Counted from the first letter of the stretch, positions 49,581-59,016 are shown. The stretch is DNA of 64,000 nucleotides from Phenylobacterium sp. (GCF_016124325.1 NZ_WGNY01000001.1:1-64000); one strand, 5' to 3'. Notes: a model not told the origin generated them from the sequence alone. Numbers and translations: made by a program.

Positions 49581-51206
49581 GTGAGCGAGGCGGCGGCCAC
49601 CTCCGCTCCGTCGGCCGCTCGCTCGGCCGGCGCGCCAGCGATGCTGGGCGCCGACGGCCGGGCCGTCGACTGGGTGAAGGTCTTCCTGGGCTTCGGCGGC
49701 ATGGTCATCGGCCAGTTCATGGCCATGCTCGACATCCAGATCGTCGCCAGTTCGCTGGTGCAGATCCAGTCGGGCATCGGGGCGACCAACGACGAGATCA
49801 GCTGGGTGCAGACCATCTACCTCCTGGCCGAGGTGGTGATCATGCCGCTCACCGCGTACCTGACGAAGATGTGGGGCACGCGGACGTTCTACGTGGTGGC
49901 CTGCGTGGGGTTCATCGTGACCTCGATGGGCACCGGCCTGTCGTCGACCGTGACGATGATGATCGGCTTCCGGGCGCTCCAGGGGCTGTTCGCCGGGGCG
50001 ATGATCCCGCCGATCTTCGCCACGGCCATGACCGTCTTCCCGCCCGAGCGGCGGCTGACGGCCAACGTGATCGTGGGCCTGATCGTCACCCTGGCGCCGA
50101 CCATCGGCCCCACCCTGGGCGGCCACCTGACCGACCTGCTGAGCTGGCGCTGGCTGTTCTTCATCAACCTGCCGGTGGGTGCGCTGGTGGTGTTCCTGGT
50201 CTGGCGCTACGCCGACTTCGACAAGGGTGATCCGAACCTCGCCAAGGGCGTCGACTGGTGGGGCCTGGGCCTGATGACCGTGTTCCTGCTGTCGATGCAG
50301 TACGTGCTGGAGGAGGGCAACGGCGACGGCTGGTTCGACGACGCCTGGATCCTGTGGCTGACGGTGACCGCGGGGCTGACGGGCGTCGCCTTCATCTGGC
50401 GCCAGCTCAGCTATTGGCAGCCGATCGTCTCGCTGAAGCCGTTCGCCGACCGGAACTTCTCGCTCGGCATCGTGATGACCTTCGTGACGGGCGTGAGCCT
50501 GTTCGGCGGGACCTTCCTGATGCCGATCTTCCTGGGCCAGGTGCGCGGGTTCTCCTCGGCCGAGGTGGGCACGACCATGCTGGTCTCGGGCCTCACCATG
50601 TTCCTCTCCGCGCCGATCGCGGGCCGGCTGGTGCGGATGGTCGACGCGCGCCTGGCGATGGTGGGCGGTTTCTCGCTGGCGGCCTGGGCGATCCAGCTCG
50701 GCGTGCGGGTGACCGACCAGTGGGGCTTCGCCGAGTTCTTCACCCTGCAGGTCGCGCGTGGCCTGGGCACCATGTGCGCGATGATCGCGGCCCAGCAGAT
50801 GAGCATCAACACCCTGCCGGTGACGATGATGAAGGACGCCTCGGGGCTGATAAACCTGACGCGCAACGTGGCGGGCGCGATCGGCTTGGCGGTGCTCACC
50901 ACCATCCTCAGCCACCAGAACGCCGTGCATTTCATGGACCTGGCGAGCGCGGCCAGCCAGGCCAATCCCACCACCCAGGCGATGATGGACGGTCTGGACC
51001 AGATGATGACCGCCGGCGGCCTGGCCGACCCCGACGGGACGGCGCGCAAGGCGATGAGCCTGATGATGCATCGGCAGGCCGCGGTGTTGAGCTTCGGCGA
51101 CGCCTTCGCCGTGCTGGCGCTGGGCTGCTGGTTCGCCGCGGGTCTCGCCCTGTTCGCCCGGCCTGGTCCGGCCATGCCGCCGGTCGAGCGCGCGGGGGCC
51201 CACTGA
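49581..51206 (+). CDS. emrB: EmrB/QacA-family (DHA2) drug:proton antiporter (541 aa)
   Basis: A GTG start at 49581. Fourteen membrane helices of the MFS DHA2 family; the first motif region (MAMLDIQIVASSLVQIQSGI) and motif C (LAPTIGPTLGGHLTDLLSWR) are clear, as is RWLFFINLPVGALVV. It should export hydrophobic drugs in exchange for protons with the EmrA protein. The tetR gene starts 1 bp after its stop, giving a self-regulated three-gene operon. Confidence 0.9.
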   Translation: MSEAAATSAPSAARSAGAPAMLGADGRAVDWVKVFLGFGGMVIGQFMAMLDIQIVASSLVQIQSGIGATNDEISWVQTIYLLAEVVIMPLTAYLTKMWGTRTFYVVACVGFIVTSMGTGLSSTVTMMIGFRALQGLFAGAMIPPIFATAMTVFPPERRLTANVIVGLIVTLAPTIGPTLGGHLTDLLSWRWLFFINLPVGALVVFLVWRYADFDKGDPNLAKGVDWWGLGLMTVFLLSMQYVLEEGNGDGWFDDAWILWLTVTAGLTGVAFIWRQLSYWQPIVSLKPFADRNFSLGIVMTFVTGVSLFGGTFLMPIFLGQVRGFSSAEVGTTMLVSGLTMFLSAPIAGRLVRMVDARLAMVGGFSLAAWAIQLGVRVTDQWGFAEFFTLQVARGLGTMCAMIAAQQMSINTLPVTMMKDASGLINLTRNVAGAIGLAVLTTILSHQNAVHFMDLASAASQANPTTQAMMDGLDQMMTAGGLADPDGTARKAMSLMMHRQAAVLSFGDAFAVLALGCWFAAGLALFARPGPAMPPVERAGAH

Positions 51207-51207
51207 C

Positions 51208-51816
51208 GTGCCTCGGGTCGCCGGCCAGATCGACGTCGCCAAGAACGAGGCGATCCTGGACGCCGCCGTCGAGGTGATGAGCGAGCGCGGATTCAACGCC
51301 TCCCTCGACCAGATCGCCCGGCGGGCCCGGGTCTCGAAGCAGACGATCTACAACCACTACGGCTCCAAGGCCGAGCTGATCCGGGCGCTGACCGAGCGGC
51401 GGGTGCGCGAGATCACCGCCTCGCTCGGCGCGCCCGACGCCGCCGCCAACCCGGAGAAGGCGCTGACCGACTACGGGCGCGCGCTGCTGGGCGCCTTGCT
51501 GTCGCCGCGTGGCGTGGGGCTGATGCGGGTGGCCATGGCGGGGGCGGCGGATGCGCCGGACGTGGCGCGGGCCATGTACGAGCATGGCACGCGGGCGAGC
51601 CGGGCGAAGCTGGCGCGGTTCCTGGAGGCCGAACATGCGGCCGGGCGCCTGGATGCGCCCAACCCGATGCGGGCGGCCGAGATGTTCGGCGGCATGGTGA
51701 TCGGCAGCCTGCAGATGGCCTTCATGCTGGGGGCGATGGACAGCCTCGCCCCGGCCGAGGCCGACCTGATGGCCGCCGAAGCCGCCCGCCGCTTCATGCG
51801 GGCCTACGCGGTCTAG
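51208..51816 (+). CDS. TetR-family repressor of the emrAB operon (202 aa)
   Basis: A GTG start at 51208. The DNA-binding domain (EAILDAAVEVMSERGFNASL, then SKQTIYNHYGSKAELIRALT) is followed by an AefR-like C-terminal domain (ANPEKALTDYGRALLGALLS). It is the last gene of the emrAB operon and probably controls it from a site upstream of emrA that I could not define. Confidence 0.85.
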   Translation: MPRVAGQIDVAKNEAILDAAVEVMSERGFNASLDQIARRARVSKQTIYNHYGSKAELIRALTERRVREITASLGAPDAAANPEKALTDYGRALLGALLSPRGVGLMRVAMAGAADAPDVARAMYEHGTRASRAKLARFLEAEHAAGRLDAPNPMRAAEMFGGMVIGSLQMAFMLGAMDSLAPAEADLMAAEAARRFMRAYAV

Positions 51817-51868
51817 AGCCTTCCCGGATCAGGTGGGATCACCTGATCCGGACGAGAAGGCTCTATTT
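51815..51868. terminator. Long double-stem hairpin, terminator or REP-like element
   Basis: An outer stem AGAGCCTTC/GAAGGCTCT (51815-51823 and 51856-51864) encloses a perfect 12-bp inner stem CCGGATCAGGTG/CACCTGATCCGG (51824-51835 and 51840-51851) with loop GGAT. TATTTT follows. It starts on the tetR stop codon and would terminate the emr operon. Similar palindromes ending in TCTAGAGC recur as intergenic repeats in Caulobacter relatives, so it may also be a REP-type repeat. Confidence 0.7.
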
Positions 51869-51879
51869 TCAAGCATATG

Positions 51880-51928
51880 GAGCCCGTCCGGGCGGGTAAA
51901 CCGGTATCCACTTCACCCTGACGGGCTC
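51880..51928. terminator. Hairpin at the end of the CHAT gene
   Basis: GAGCCCGTC (51880-51888) pairs with GACGGGCTC (51920-51928) across a 31-base loop and touches the stop codon of the minus-strand CHAT gene. With 51815-51868 it makes a back-to-back pair of palindromes between the two convergent genes. Confidence 0.5.
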
Positions 51929-54900
51929 TAGCTGGACGCGGCGATCAGCACGAACGGCGCCCAATAGGCCGGGTGCGCCCATTCGGGCCGCCAGCCGGGC
52001 AGGCGCGAGCCGTCGGGCCGGCGGCCGGTGCGCACGGCCCGCTCGGCTTGCTGCAGCGCCTGGGCCTTGCCGAGGCGAGGGTGGGCGCGCTGGATCGCCA
52101 GGGTCTCGACCGTGAGCGCCGCTGTGGCGTCGTCGAAGACCCGCCAATGGCTGACGAGGAGCGCGCGGGCGCCGGCGTAGAGGAACGCGCGGGCCAGGCC
52201 CGAGAGGCTGTCGGCGCCGGGGGCGCCGTCGCCGCTGGCGGTGTTGCACGCCGACAGGATCACCCAGTCGGCCGAGAGGTCGAGGGCGGCGGCCTCCGAG
52301 GCGGTGAGCACGCCGTCGTCCTGGGCGCTGGGCCGCGCGGGCGGGGTCAGCACGAGCCCCGGCTGGGCCAGGCCGGCGATCTCGTGCGAGAGCAGGCCGT
52401 GGGTGGCGATGGCCACCACGTCGGCGCCGGCGAGGTCGGGGGCGGTCTTGATCGCCGTCTCGGTGGCCTGCTGGCCGATCCGCAGGTGGCCGGGCGCGGC
52501 GCCGAGCGTGCGGGCCATGGCGCGCAGCTCATCGGCGGCGCCGGGCAGGGGCTCGAAGCTGGGCTGCGCCGCCGCGTCGGCCGCGGAGAAGTCCGGATCG
52601 CCGAAGCCCACGAAGCTCCAAGTGCGGGCGGCGGGCCGGCGCGCCGGGGGCGCGGCGCGCAGGGTGGCCGCCGACGGCAAGGTGATCAGCGCGTAGCGGT
52701 CGGCCAGCCACTGGGCGTTGCGCAGGCCGGCGAGCCCGGTCTGGCCATCGGGCGGGAGGTCGGACACCAGCAGGCCGAGCGGCAGGTTCGCCGTCGCGCC
52801 GGAGGTGGTGACGTAGAGTGTGTCGACGCCGGCGAGCGCGGCCTCCACCGGGCCGAACAGCTCGCGGTAGAGGGCGTGGGCCGCGCCGAGGTCGAAGGCC
52901 GGAAGCGCCGCCTCGGCGTCCGGCTCGGCCGCGCGGTCGCCGCACGAGCGGTCGTCCAGCTCGCAGCGGAGGGCGCGGACCCGGCGGGCCAGGTCGGCGG
53001 CGCCGCCCTCGATCCGGTTCCAGGCGGCATGGCGGCGCGAGACGGCGAACACGTAGACGTCGTCGTCCACCGGGGTGACGAGCAGCAGCCCTTCGCGCGC
53101 CCGCAGGCGCCGCTGGACCTCGGCGACGGACAGGGCGCCGGGCGTGGCCATTTCGGCGTACCGCGGGTTGTCGCGCTGGAGGCGGGCGTCGAGGCTGGCG
53201 AGCTCGCGCCCCACCGCGTCGAGCGCCACGCCGATGCGGGCGGCTTCGGCGGGGTCGGCCTTGGGCAGGGCGCGCACCATCTGGTCCTCGATGCGCTTGG
53301 CCTGGCCGGCGAGGGCCTGGCGGACGCGGGCGTCGCCCTTGGCGAGCTTGCGGCCGAGCGCGGCGCGGGCTGCGGTCTGGGCGAGCGCCTGGGCGGCGGG
53401 CGAGGCCGACAAGTCCTGGGCGGCGGTGAAGGCGGCGTCGCGCAGGCGCGGGGCCTCGTCGGGCTCCCGAGCCGCGGCCAGCCAGGCCAGGCGGACGTAG
53501 CGGCGGAAGACCGGCGCGTCGGCGTCGCCCGCGGCTTCGGCCGCTCGGGCCCGGCGGATGGCCGCCTCGGGATCGGAGCCGGCGGCCCGCAGCTCGGCGT
53601 GGCGCTGGGCGCGCACGATCCCCACCGCGCGGGCGGCCATGGCCTCGGCCTGGACGTCGTCGTCGCGTTGGTGCTGGAGGTCGGCGAGGGCGTCATAGGC
53701 CGCGCCGGTGGCCGGGTGGCCTTCGCCGAGCTCCAGGCGGCGGATCTGCAGGGCCTTGCGCAGCAGCGGCTCGGCCTCGTGCGCGCGCCCGGCGGCGGCG
53801 AGGTCGCCGGCCAGGGCGACGAACGCCGAAGCGGTGGCCGGATCGCGGTCGCCGCGGGCGACGAGCAGGATCGCCAGCGCGCGACGGTGCAGGCGCTCGG
53901 CCTCGGCCGTCTCGCCCCGGGCGGCGAGGTTGGCCGCCAGCGCGCCGTAACTGGCCGCGGTGGCGGGATCGCGGTCGCCCAGCAGGCGGCGACGGATATC
54001 CAGCGCCTCCCGCAGGAGCGGTTCGGCTTCCTTCGGGCGACCCTGGGCGTCGAGGTTGGCTCCGAGCGCGGCGTCGGCGGCGGCGGTCGCCGGATGACGT
54101 CGGCCCCGCAGCTCGCGGTCGGTCTTCAGCGCCATGCGGTGGAGGGGCTCGGCCTCGGCGTGGCGGCCCTGGGCGTCGAGGTTGGCGGCCATGCGGGCGC
54201 AGGCCCGGGCCGTGGCGAGGTCGTGGTCGCCCAGCGCGCGGCGACGCAGCGCCAGGGCGCGGCGGAGCAGGGGCTCGGCCTCGGCGTGGCGGCCGAGGTC
54301 GTCGAGCGTGGCGCCGAGCGCGTCGAGGTCGCCGGCCAGCCGCGGGTCATTCTCGCCGAAGAGGCGGGTGTCGACGCCCAGCGCCTCGCGGAAGAGCGGC
54401 TCGGCCTCGACGGGGCGGTCCTGGGCCCGCAGCAGATCGGCGAGGGCGGCCGAGGCCGCGGCCGCCTGGGCGGTCTTCGCGCCGAACACCGCGCGGCTGG
54501 CGTCGAGGAGCATCCGGCGCAGCGGTTCGGCTTCCTCCAGGCGTCGCTGGCGCTCCAGAAGGCCGGCGAGGTTGCTCACGGCCACCAGGGTCTGAGGATG
54601 GCGGGCGCCCAGGGTCCGACGGTCGATCTCCAGCGCGCGCCGATAGAACGGTTCGGCTTCCGCCTCCCGGCCGCGATGGGCGAGCGCCTGGCCGATCCAC
54701 GAATAGGACGCCGCCGCCACGGTCGAGTCCGGGCCATAGGCGCGCGCCTCGATCTCGACCCGGCGGCGGGTCACCTTCTCCAGCGCCTTCCAGTCGCCGG
54801 CCGCGCGGGCGGCCTCGGCCTTCGCCACCAGCGCCTGCCACCGCGCGGCCTCCTTGGGCGCGAGCGGGCTTGTCGGCGCGTCGGCGGGCCACGCGGCGCC

Positions 54901-54957
54901 GGCGATACAAGACAAGGCGCAGGCCAACAGGCCCGCGCGCCAACGCCGGCGGAGCAT
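51928..54957 (-). CDS. Exported TPR-CHAT protease-like protein (1009 aa)
   Basis: A signal peptide (RWRAGLLACALSCIAGAAWP) precedes a run of about nine tetratricopeptide repeats of the kinesin-light-chain type (each with GREAEAEPFYRRALEI-like helices) up to residue 470. After a helical linker comes a C-terminal CHAT domain (about 630-1005), a caspase-like peptidase fold. The catalytic His is H853 in IATHGLLSHE and the Cys is C904 in ILSACNTASGDG. Both are present, so it should be active. CHAT proteins cleave partner proteins, some in defence systems, but this one stands alone and is predicted to be exported. The target is unknown. Confidence 0.85.
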   Translation of the reverse strand: MLRRRWRAGLLACALSCIAGAAWPADAPTSPLAPKEAARWQALVAKAEAARAAGDWKALEKVTRRRVEIEARAYGPDSTVAAASYSWIGQALAHRGREAEAEPFYRRALEIDRRTLGARHPQTLVAVSNLAGLLERQRRLEEAEPLRRMLLDASRAVFGAKTAQAAAASAALADLLRAQDRPVEAEPLFREALGVDTRLFGENDPRLAGDLDALGATLDDLGRHAEAEPLLRRALALRRRALGDHDLATARACARMAANLDAQGRHAEAEPLHRMALKTDRELRGRRHPATAAADAALGANLDAQGRPKEAEPLLREALDIRRRLLGDRDPATAASYGALAANLAARGETAEAERLHRRALAILLVARGDRDPATASAFVALAGDLAAAGRAHEAEPLLRKALQIRRLELGEGHPATGAAYDALADLQHQRDDDVQAEAMAARAVGIVRAQRHAELRAAGSDPEAAIRRARAAEAAGDADAPVFRRYVRLAWLAAAREPDEAPRLRDAAFTAAQDLSASPAAQALAQTAARAALGRKLAKGDARVRQALAGQAKRIEDQMVRALPKADPAEAARIGVALDAVGRELASLDARLQRDNPRYAEMATPGALSVAEVQRRLRAREGLLLVTPVDDDVYVFAVSRRHAAWNRIEGGAADLARRVRALRCELDDRSCGDRAAEPDAEAALPAFDLGAAHALYRELFGPVEAALAGVDTLYVTTSGATANLPLGLLVSDLPPDGQTGLAGLRNAQWLADRYALITLPSAATLRAAPPARRPAARTWSFVGFGDPDFSAADAAAQPSFEPLPGAADELRAMARTLGAAPGHLRIGQQATETAIKTAPDLAGADVVAIATHGLLSHEIAGLAQPGLVLTPPARPSAQDDGVLTASEAAALDLSADWVILSACNTASGDGAPGADSLSGLARAFLYAGARALLVSHWRVFDDATAALTVETLAIQRAHPRLGKAQALQQAERAVRTGRRPDGSRLPGWRPEWAHPAYWAPFVLIAASS

Positions 54958-55128
54958 TCCACTGTCCTTCGAATCCCGTAGGGACCGAGCCTAACGGGTC
55001 CCTGTGACAATGCGAGTGAGGCGCGACGCCGCGTCGGATAAAGTTTGCTTCACGCTCCGGCGCCCGTGGTTTGTGGGCGTGAAGCGGGCGATGAAACCGC
55101 GGCGATGGGGCGGAAAGGCGGCGGGACG

Positions 55129-56310
55129 ATGGATCTCGAACTCAGCCAGGCGGACCTAGCCTTCCAGGCGGAGGTGCGGGCCTTTCTCGACGAGAACCTG
55201 ACGCCGGAGCTGCGCGCGGCGGGCGCGCGCCTCACCAGCGTCTTCTGCGAACCGCGCTTCAGCCTGCCCTGGCAGCGCATCCTGCACGCCCGCGGGTGGG
55301 CCGCGCCGGCCTGGCCGAAGGAATACGGCGGGCCCGGCTGGACCGAAGTGCAGCGCGCCATTTTCGCCGCCGAGTGCGCGCGGGCCTGCGCCCCCAGCCT
55401 CTCGCCCATGGGCCTGAAGATGGTGGGCCCGGTGATCATGGGCTACGGCACGGCCGAGCAGAAGGCGTTCTACCTGCCGCGGATCCTGTCGGGCGAGGAC
55501 TACTGGTGCCAGGGCTATTCCGAGCCGGGGTCGGGGTCGGACCTGGCCTCGCTCCAGCTCCAGGCGCTGAGCGACGGCGACGACTACGTGCTGTCGGGCT
55601 CGAAGATCTGGACGACCCACGCCCATCACGCCAACCGGATGTTCTGCCTGGTCCGGACCAGCCGCGAGGGCAAGCCGCAGCAGGGGATCACCTTCCTGCT
55701 GCTGGAGATGAACAGCCCGGGGATCACGGTGAAGCCGATCATCACCCTGGCCGGCGAGCACGCGGTGAACCAGGTGTTCTTCGATCAGGTCCGCGTGCCC
55801 AAGGCCAACCGGATCGGCGCGGAGAACCAGGGCTGGACCGTGGCCAAGTACCTGCTGGAGTTCGAGCGGGGCGGGGGCTCGGCGCCGGGTCTGGGCGTAG
55901 GGCTCGATCGCGTGGCGCAGATCGCGGCCGACAGCCACGACGACGACCCGCACCATCGCCGCCGCCGCGCCGAGGCCGAGATCGCCGTGACGGCCATCGA
56001 CATGTCGGAGCGCCGGGTGCTGTCGGAACTGGCCGGCGGCAAGAACCCCGGACCGGCCTCGTCGATGCTGAAGATCAACGGCACGGAGGCGATGCAGCGG
56101 ATCGACGAGCTGTCGATCGCCGCGCTGGGAGCCTACGCGAACGTGGACCAGCCGGCGGCGCGGGAGCCTGGTTCGAACATTCCGCCGGTCGGGCCAGAAT
56201 CTGGCCTCACGGCCATGCCACGCTATCTGAACAACCGGGCCGCCTCGATCTATGGCGGCTCCAACGAGATCCAGAGGGACATCATCGCCCGGCTCGTGCT
56301 CGGGCTTTGA
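55129..56310 (+). CDS. Acyl-CoA dehydrogenase (393 aa)
   Basis: ATG 55129 (MDLELSQADLAFQAEVRAF) fits the family N-terminus better than earlier in-frame ATGs at 55045 and 55105. FAD and substrate motifs: WCQGYSEPGSGSDLASL, then GSKIWTTHAHHANRMFCLVR, and GGSNEIQRDIIARLVLG at the end. It oxidises an acyl-CoA to the enoyl-CoA, passing electrons to ETF; chain type is not predictable. A MerR-type regulator gene starts 14 bp downstream with a strong AAGGAGGAG site, so the two form an operon. Confidence 0.88.
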   Translation: MDLELSQADLAFQAEVRAFLDENLTPELRAAGARLTSVFCEPRFSLPWQRILHARGWAAPAWPKEYGGPGWTEVQRAIFAAECARACAPSLSPMGLKMVGPVIMGYGTAEQKAFYLPRILSGEDYWCQGYSEPGSGSDLASLQLQALSDGDDYVLSGSKIWTTHAHHANRMFCLVRTSREGKPQQGITFLLLEMNSPGITVKPIITLAGEHAVNQVFFDQVRVPKANRIGAENQGWTVAKYLLEFERGGGSAPGLGVGLDRVAQIAADSHDDDPHHRRRRAEAEIAVTAIDMSERRVLSELAGGKNPGPASSMLKINGTEAMQRIDELSIAALGAYANVDQPAAREPGSNIPPVGPESGLTAMPRYLNNRAASIYGGSNEIQRDIIARLVLGL

Positions 56311-56324
56311 AGGAGGAGACGCAG

Positions 56325-56744
56325 ATGAGCGCGCTGATGGGATTCCGCCGTCCGCCGCACCGGACCTATTCGATCACCCAGCTGTGCCGCGAGTTCGGGG
56401 CCACCCCGCGGGCGCTGCGCTTCTATGAGGAGCAGGGCTTGCTCTCGCCGGCCCGGCGGGACCTGACCCGGGTCTATTCCTACAAGGACCGCGCGCGTCT
56501 GGTCCTGATCCTGCGCGGCCGCCGCGTGGGCCTGTCGATCGCCGAGATCCGCGACATCCTCGACGCCTACGATGAGGAAGGGCTGCCCGCCCAGGACGCC
56601 GAGGCCCTGCGCATCCATCGCAAGCGGATCGCCAGGCTGGAGGCCCAGCGCCAGGAGGTCGAGGCGGCGATCCAGGCCCTCAAGGCCGCCGCCGACCACT
56701 TGGAGCGGCAGTATCCCGACGCGCCCGCCGCACCTGCGCGCTAG
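56325..56744 (+). CDS. MerR-family transcriptional regulator (139 aa)
   Basis: ATG 56325 follows AAGGAGGAG. A winged-helix domain (RTYSITQLCREFGATPRALR, then FYEEQGLLSPARRDLTRVYS) is followed by a dimerisation coiled coil (RIARLEAQRQEVEAAIQALK). It lacks metal-ligand cysteines. Regulators of this subgroup often accompany acyl-CoA dehydrogenase genes in alphaproteobacteria and probably sense an acyl-CoA or fatty acid. Its 3' end overlaps the convergent kinase gene by 4 bp. Confidence 0.85.
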   Translation: MSALMGFRRPPHRTYSITQLCREFGATPRALRFYEEQGLLSPARRDLTRVYSYKDRARLVLILRGRRVGLSIAEIRDILDAYDEEGLPAQDAEALRIHRKRIARLEAQRQEVEAAIQALKAAADHLERQYPDAPAAPAR

Positions 56745-57463
56745 TCGTCGACCCAGGCCTCGAAGGAGCGGTCCAGCGCCGCCGGCCGGCCCAGCGGCGC
56801 GCGGATCGTGAACGCCGTTCCGCCGTCGGCTCGGATGCTGAGCGCCCCGTTCAGGTCGCGGACGATGGCGGCCACGATCGACATGCCGAGGCCTCCCGGC
56901 CGGCGCGCGTCTCCGAGGCCCTTGCCGGCGTCGGCGACCGTCAGCACCAGATCCCCGCCGTCGCGGCGGCATGTGACGTCGAGCTGGCCGCCCGGCCGGT
57001 CGTAGGCGTGCTTGGCGGCGTTGATGGCGAACTCGTTGACGGCGATCGCCAGCTGCTGGGCCATGTCGGCGGGGACCCGCAGCGGCGCGGCCTGCACGGC
57101 GCAGCGGAGGCCCGTGGTCGCCCCGATCATCTCGCAGAGCCCCGCGAGGAACGGGCCGATCTCGACGCTCGGCTCACTGGTCTTGTCGCCCAGATAGCGA
57201 TGCAGTTCGCCAACCGCGATCAGCCGCGCGCGGCTGGCCTCCAGCGCCGCCTGGGCGCCGGCGTCGCGCGACCGAAGCTGTTCGAAGACCAGCAGGTCGG
57301 TGGCGAGCTGCAGGCTGTTGGCGATGCGGTGGTTGAGCTCCTGAATCTGCCGTTCCTGGGCCTCGATCCGGGCGCGGGCGCCGGCCAGCTCCTGCGCGAG
57401 GCCGACGCTGCGCGGGCGGCTGTCGCCGGAGATACGGTCCAGGGGCGCTGCGGTTGCGCGCAT
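56741..57463 (-). CDS. HisKA_2/HWE-type sensor histidine kinase core (240 aa)
   Basis: After 40 residues of coiled coil comes the phospho-acceptor helix IQELNHRIANSLQLATDLLV (H45). The ATPase domain follows, with the N-box LAIAVNEFAINAAKHAYDRP and the glycine motifs DAGKGLGD and RPGGLGMSI. There is no sensory or membrane domain, so it would need a partner for input. Kinases of this group feed PhyR/general-stress or chemotaxis-like pathways. Upstream on the minus strand, GGAAC (57560-57556) has a weak GTT-type -10 downstream, as at EcfG promoters; this is only suggestive. Confidence 0.8.
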   Translation of the reverse strand: MRATAAPLDRISGDSRPRSVGLAQELAGARARIEAQERQIQELNHRIANSLQLATDLLVFEQLRSRDAGAQAALEASRARLIAVGELHRYLGDKTSEPSVEIGPFLAGLCEMIGATTGLRCAVQAAPLRVPADMAQQLAIAVNEFAINAAKHAYDRPGGQLDVTCRRDGGDLVLTVADAGKGLGDARRPGGLGMSIVAAIVRDLNGALSIRADGGTAFTIRAPLGRPAALDRSFEAWVDD

Positions 57464-57597
57464 GACTTGTTCCGTTCCGTACAGTTAAGCTTTCCTTCGT
57501 GTCGACAGCAGCGTTCTGCACCCGCCAGTCGTTCAACAACCAGGTACGGGTAGTAGTTCCACGAGGATGCTCGTTGATTCCGGCGAAAGAACGGCAA

Positions 57598-57623
57598 GGG
57601 CCGCGCGAATACTCGCGCGGCCC
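57598..57623. terminator. Hairpin downstream of the thiolase gene
   Basis: GGGCCGCGCG (57598-57607) and CGCGCGGCCC (57614-57623) form a perfect 10-bp stem with a 6-base loop (AATACT), 50 bp after the thiolase stop. It is a probable terminator for that minus-strand gene. Confidence 0.65.
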
Positions 57624-57673
57624 AGTAGTCGTTAAGAATTTGTTAACGCCGACCTGGGGCCGGCCTAAGGCCT

Positions 57674-58927
57674 CTAGACGCGTTCGACAATGATGGCGGG
57701 CGCCATGCCGCCGGCGGCGCACATGGTGACCAGGCCGCGCTTGAGGTCGCGGCGCTCCAGCTCGTCGAGGATGGTGCCGATGAGGATCGAGCCGGTGGCG
57801 CCGATCGGGTGGCCCAGGGCCATGGAGCCGCCGTTGACGTTGACCTTCTCGCGGTCGAGCCCGAGGTCGCGGATGAACTTCTCGGCGACGACGGCGAAGG
57901 CCTCGTTGATCTCCCACAGGTCGATGTCGTCGGGCGTCAGGCCGGCCTTCTTGAGCACCTTCTTCGCCGCCGGGACCGGGGCGTTGAGCATCAGGGTCGG
58001 GCTGTCGCCGACATTGGCCATGGCCACGACGCGGCCCCGCGGCTTCAGGCCGTTCTTCTTGGCGTAGTCGGCCGAGGCCAGCAGGACGGCGGCCGCGCCG
58101 TCGACCACGCCCGACGAATTGCCGGCGTGGTGCACGTGGCGGATCTTGAGGTCGGGATAGACCTGGTTGATCAGCCCGGCGAAGGTCGTGCCATTGGCGT
58201 CCAGCGGGACGTTGGCCATCGCTTCGAAGGAGGGCTTGAGCGACGCCAGGCCTTCCAGCGTCGTCTGGGGACGCGGGAATTCCTCGCGGTCGAGGGCGAG
58301 GGTGCCATCCTCGTGGTAGACGGGCACCAGGGCGCGGTCGAAGCGGCCCTCTTCGATGGCCTTGGCGGCGCGCTGCTGGCTCACATAGGCCAGCTCGTCC
58401 AGCGCCTCGCGCGGGATGTTCTCCAGCGTGGCGATGGCGTCGGCGCAGATGCCCTGGTGCGACTGCGGGTGCAGGGCGCGCAGGTGGGTGTTGCCGGCGT
58501 CCATCAACGGCGGGCCGTCGAAGAAGGCGGCGTGCTGAGGGCTGGACGAGGCGGTGTACGACATCATCTCGGTGCCGCCGGCGATGACGAGGTCTTCCAT
58601 CCCCGACATGATCTGGGCCGCCGCCAGGTTCACGGCCGTGATGCCCGAACCGCAGAAGCGGTCGAGCGTGACCCCGCTGGCCTTGACGTCGTAGCCGGCG
58701 TCGAGGGCCGCCATGCGGCCCAGGTCGTTGCCCTGCTTGCCGCGCTGGGACGAGCAGCCCCAGATGATGTCGTCCACCTCGGCGGTGTTGACCGCGCTGC
58801 GCTCGGCGAGCGCCTTGAGAACGGTGGAGGCCAGGTGTTGGGGATGCTCGTCGGCGAGCGCTCCCTTGCCGACCTTGCCGATGCCGCGCGGCGTGCGGCA
58901 GGCGTCGATGATGTAGGCTTCGGACAT
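57674..58927 (-). CDS. Acetyl-CoA acetyltransferase-type thiolase (417 aa)
   Basis: The start is ATG 58927 (MSEAYIIDACRTPRGIGKVG). The thiolase catalytic set is complete: the acyl-accepting Cys92 in TLDRFCGSGITAVNLAA, the base in NEAFAVVAE, His in GHPIGATGSI and Cys in MCAAGGM near the end. It condenses or cleaves acyl-CoAs in fatty-acid or polyhydroxybutyrate metabolism; the slightly long length fits FadA/acetyl-CoA acyltransferase relatives. Single-gene unit followed by a hairpin. Confidence 0.9.
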   Translation of the reverse strand: MSEAYIIDACRTPRGIGKVGKGALADEHPQHLASTVLKALAERSAVNTAEVDDIIWGCSSQRGKQGNDLGRMAALDAGYDVKASGVTLDRFCGSGITAVNLAAAQIMSGMEDLVIAGGTEMMSYTASSSPQHAAFFDGPPLMDAGNTHLRALHPQSHQGICADAIATLENIPREALDELAYVSQQRAAKAIEEGRFDRALVPVYHEDGTLALDREEFPRPQTTLEGLASLKPSFEAMANVPLDANGTTFAGLINQVYPDLKIRHVHHAGNSSGVVDGAAAVLLASADYAKKNGLKPRGRVVAMANVGDSPTLMLNAPVPAAKKVLKKAGLTPDDIDLWEINEAFAVVAEKFIRDLGLDREKVNVNGGSMALGHPIGATGSILIGTILDELERRDLKRGLVTMCAAGGMAPAIIVERV

Positions 58928-59016
58928 GGTTTCCTCGAAGGGGCTGGCCTTTATCGCAGCCAGCTTCCCGCCTCGGACCCTAGGTCAGTCCAGCCCCTTT
59001 CGCCGGGGGGGCAGGC

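Noticed and set aside
49401..51296. Antisense frame of 631 codons opposite emrB
   Set aside because: His/Arg/Gln-rich shadow of a clear 14-helix transporter.
51973..54981. Open frame of about 1000 codons antisense to the TPR-CHAT gene
   Set aside because: The CHAT frame has a signal peptide, TPRs and catalytic residues; the antisense product is low-complexity Gly/Arg/Ala/Val sequence.
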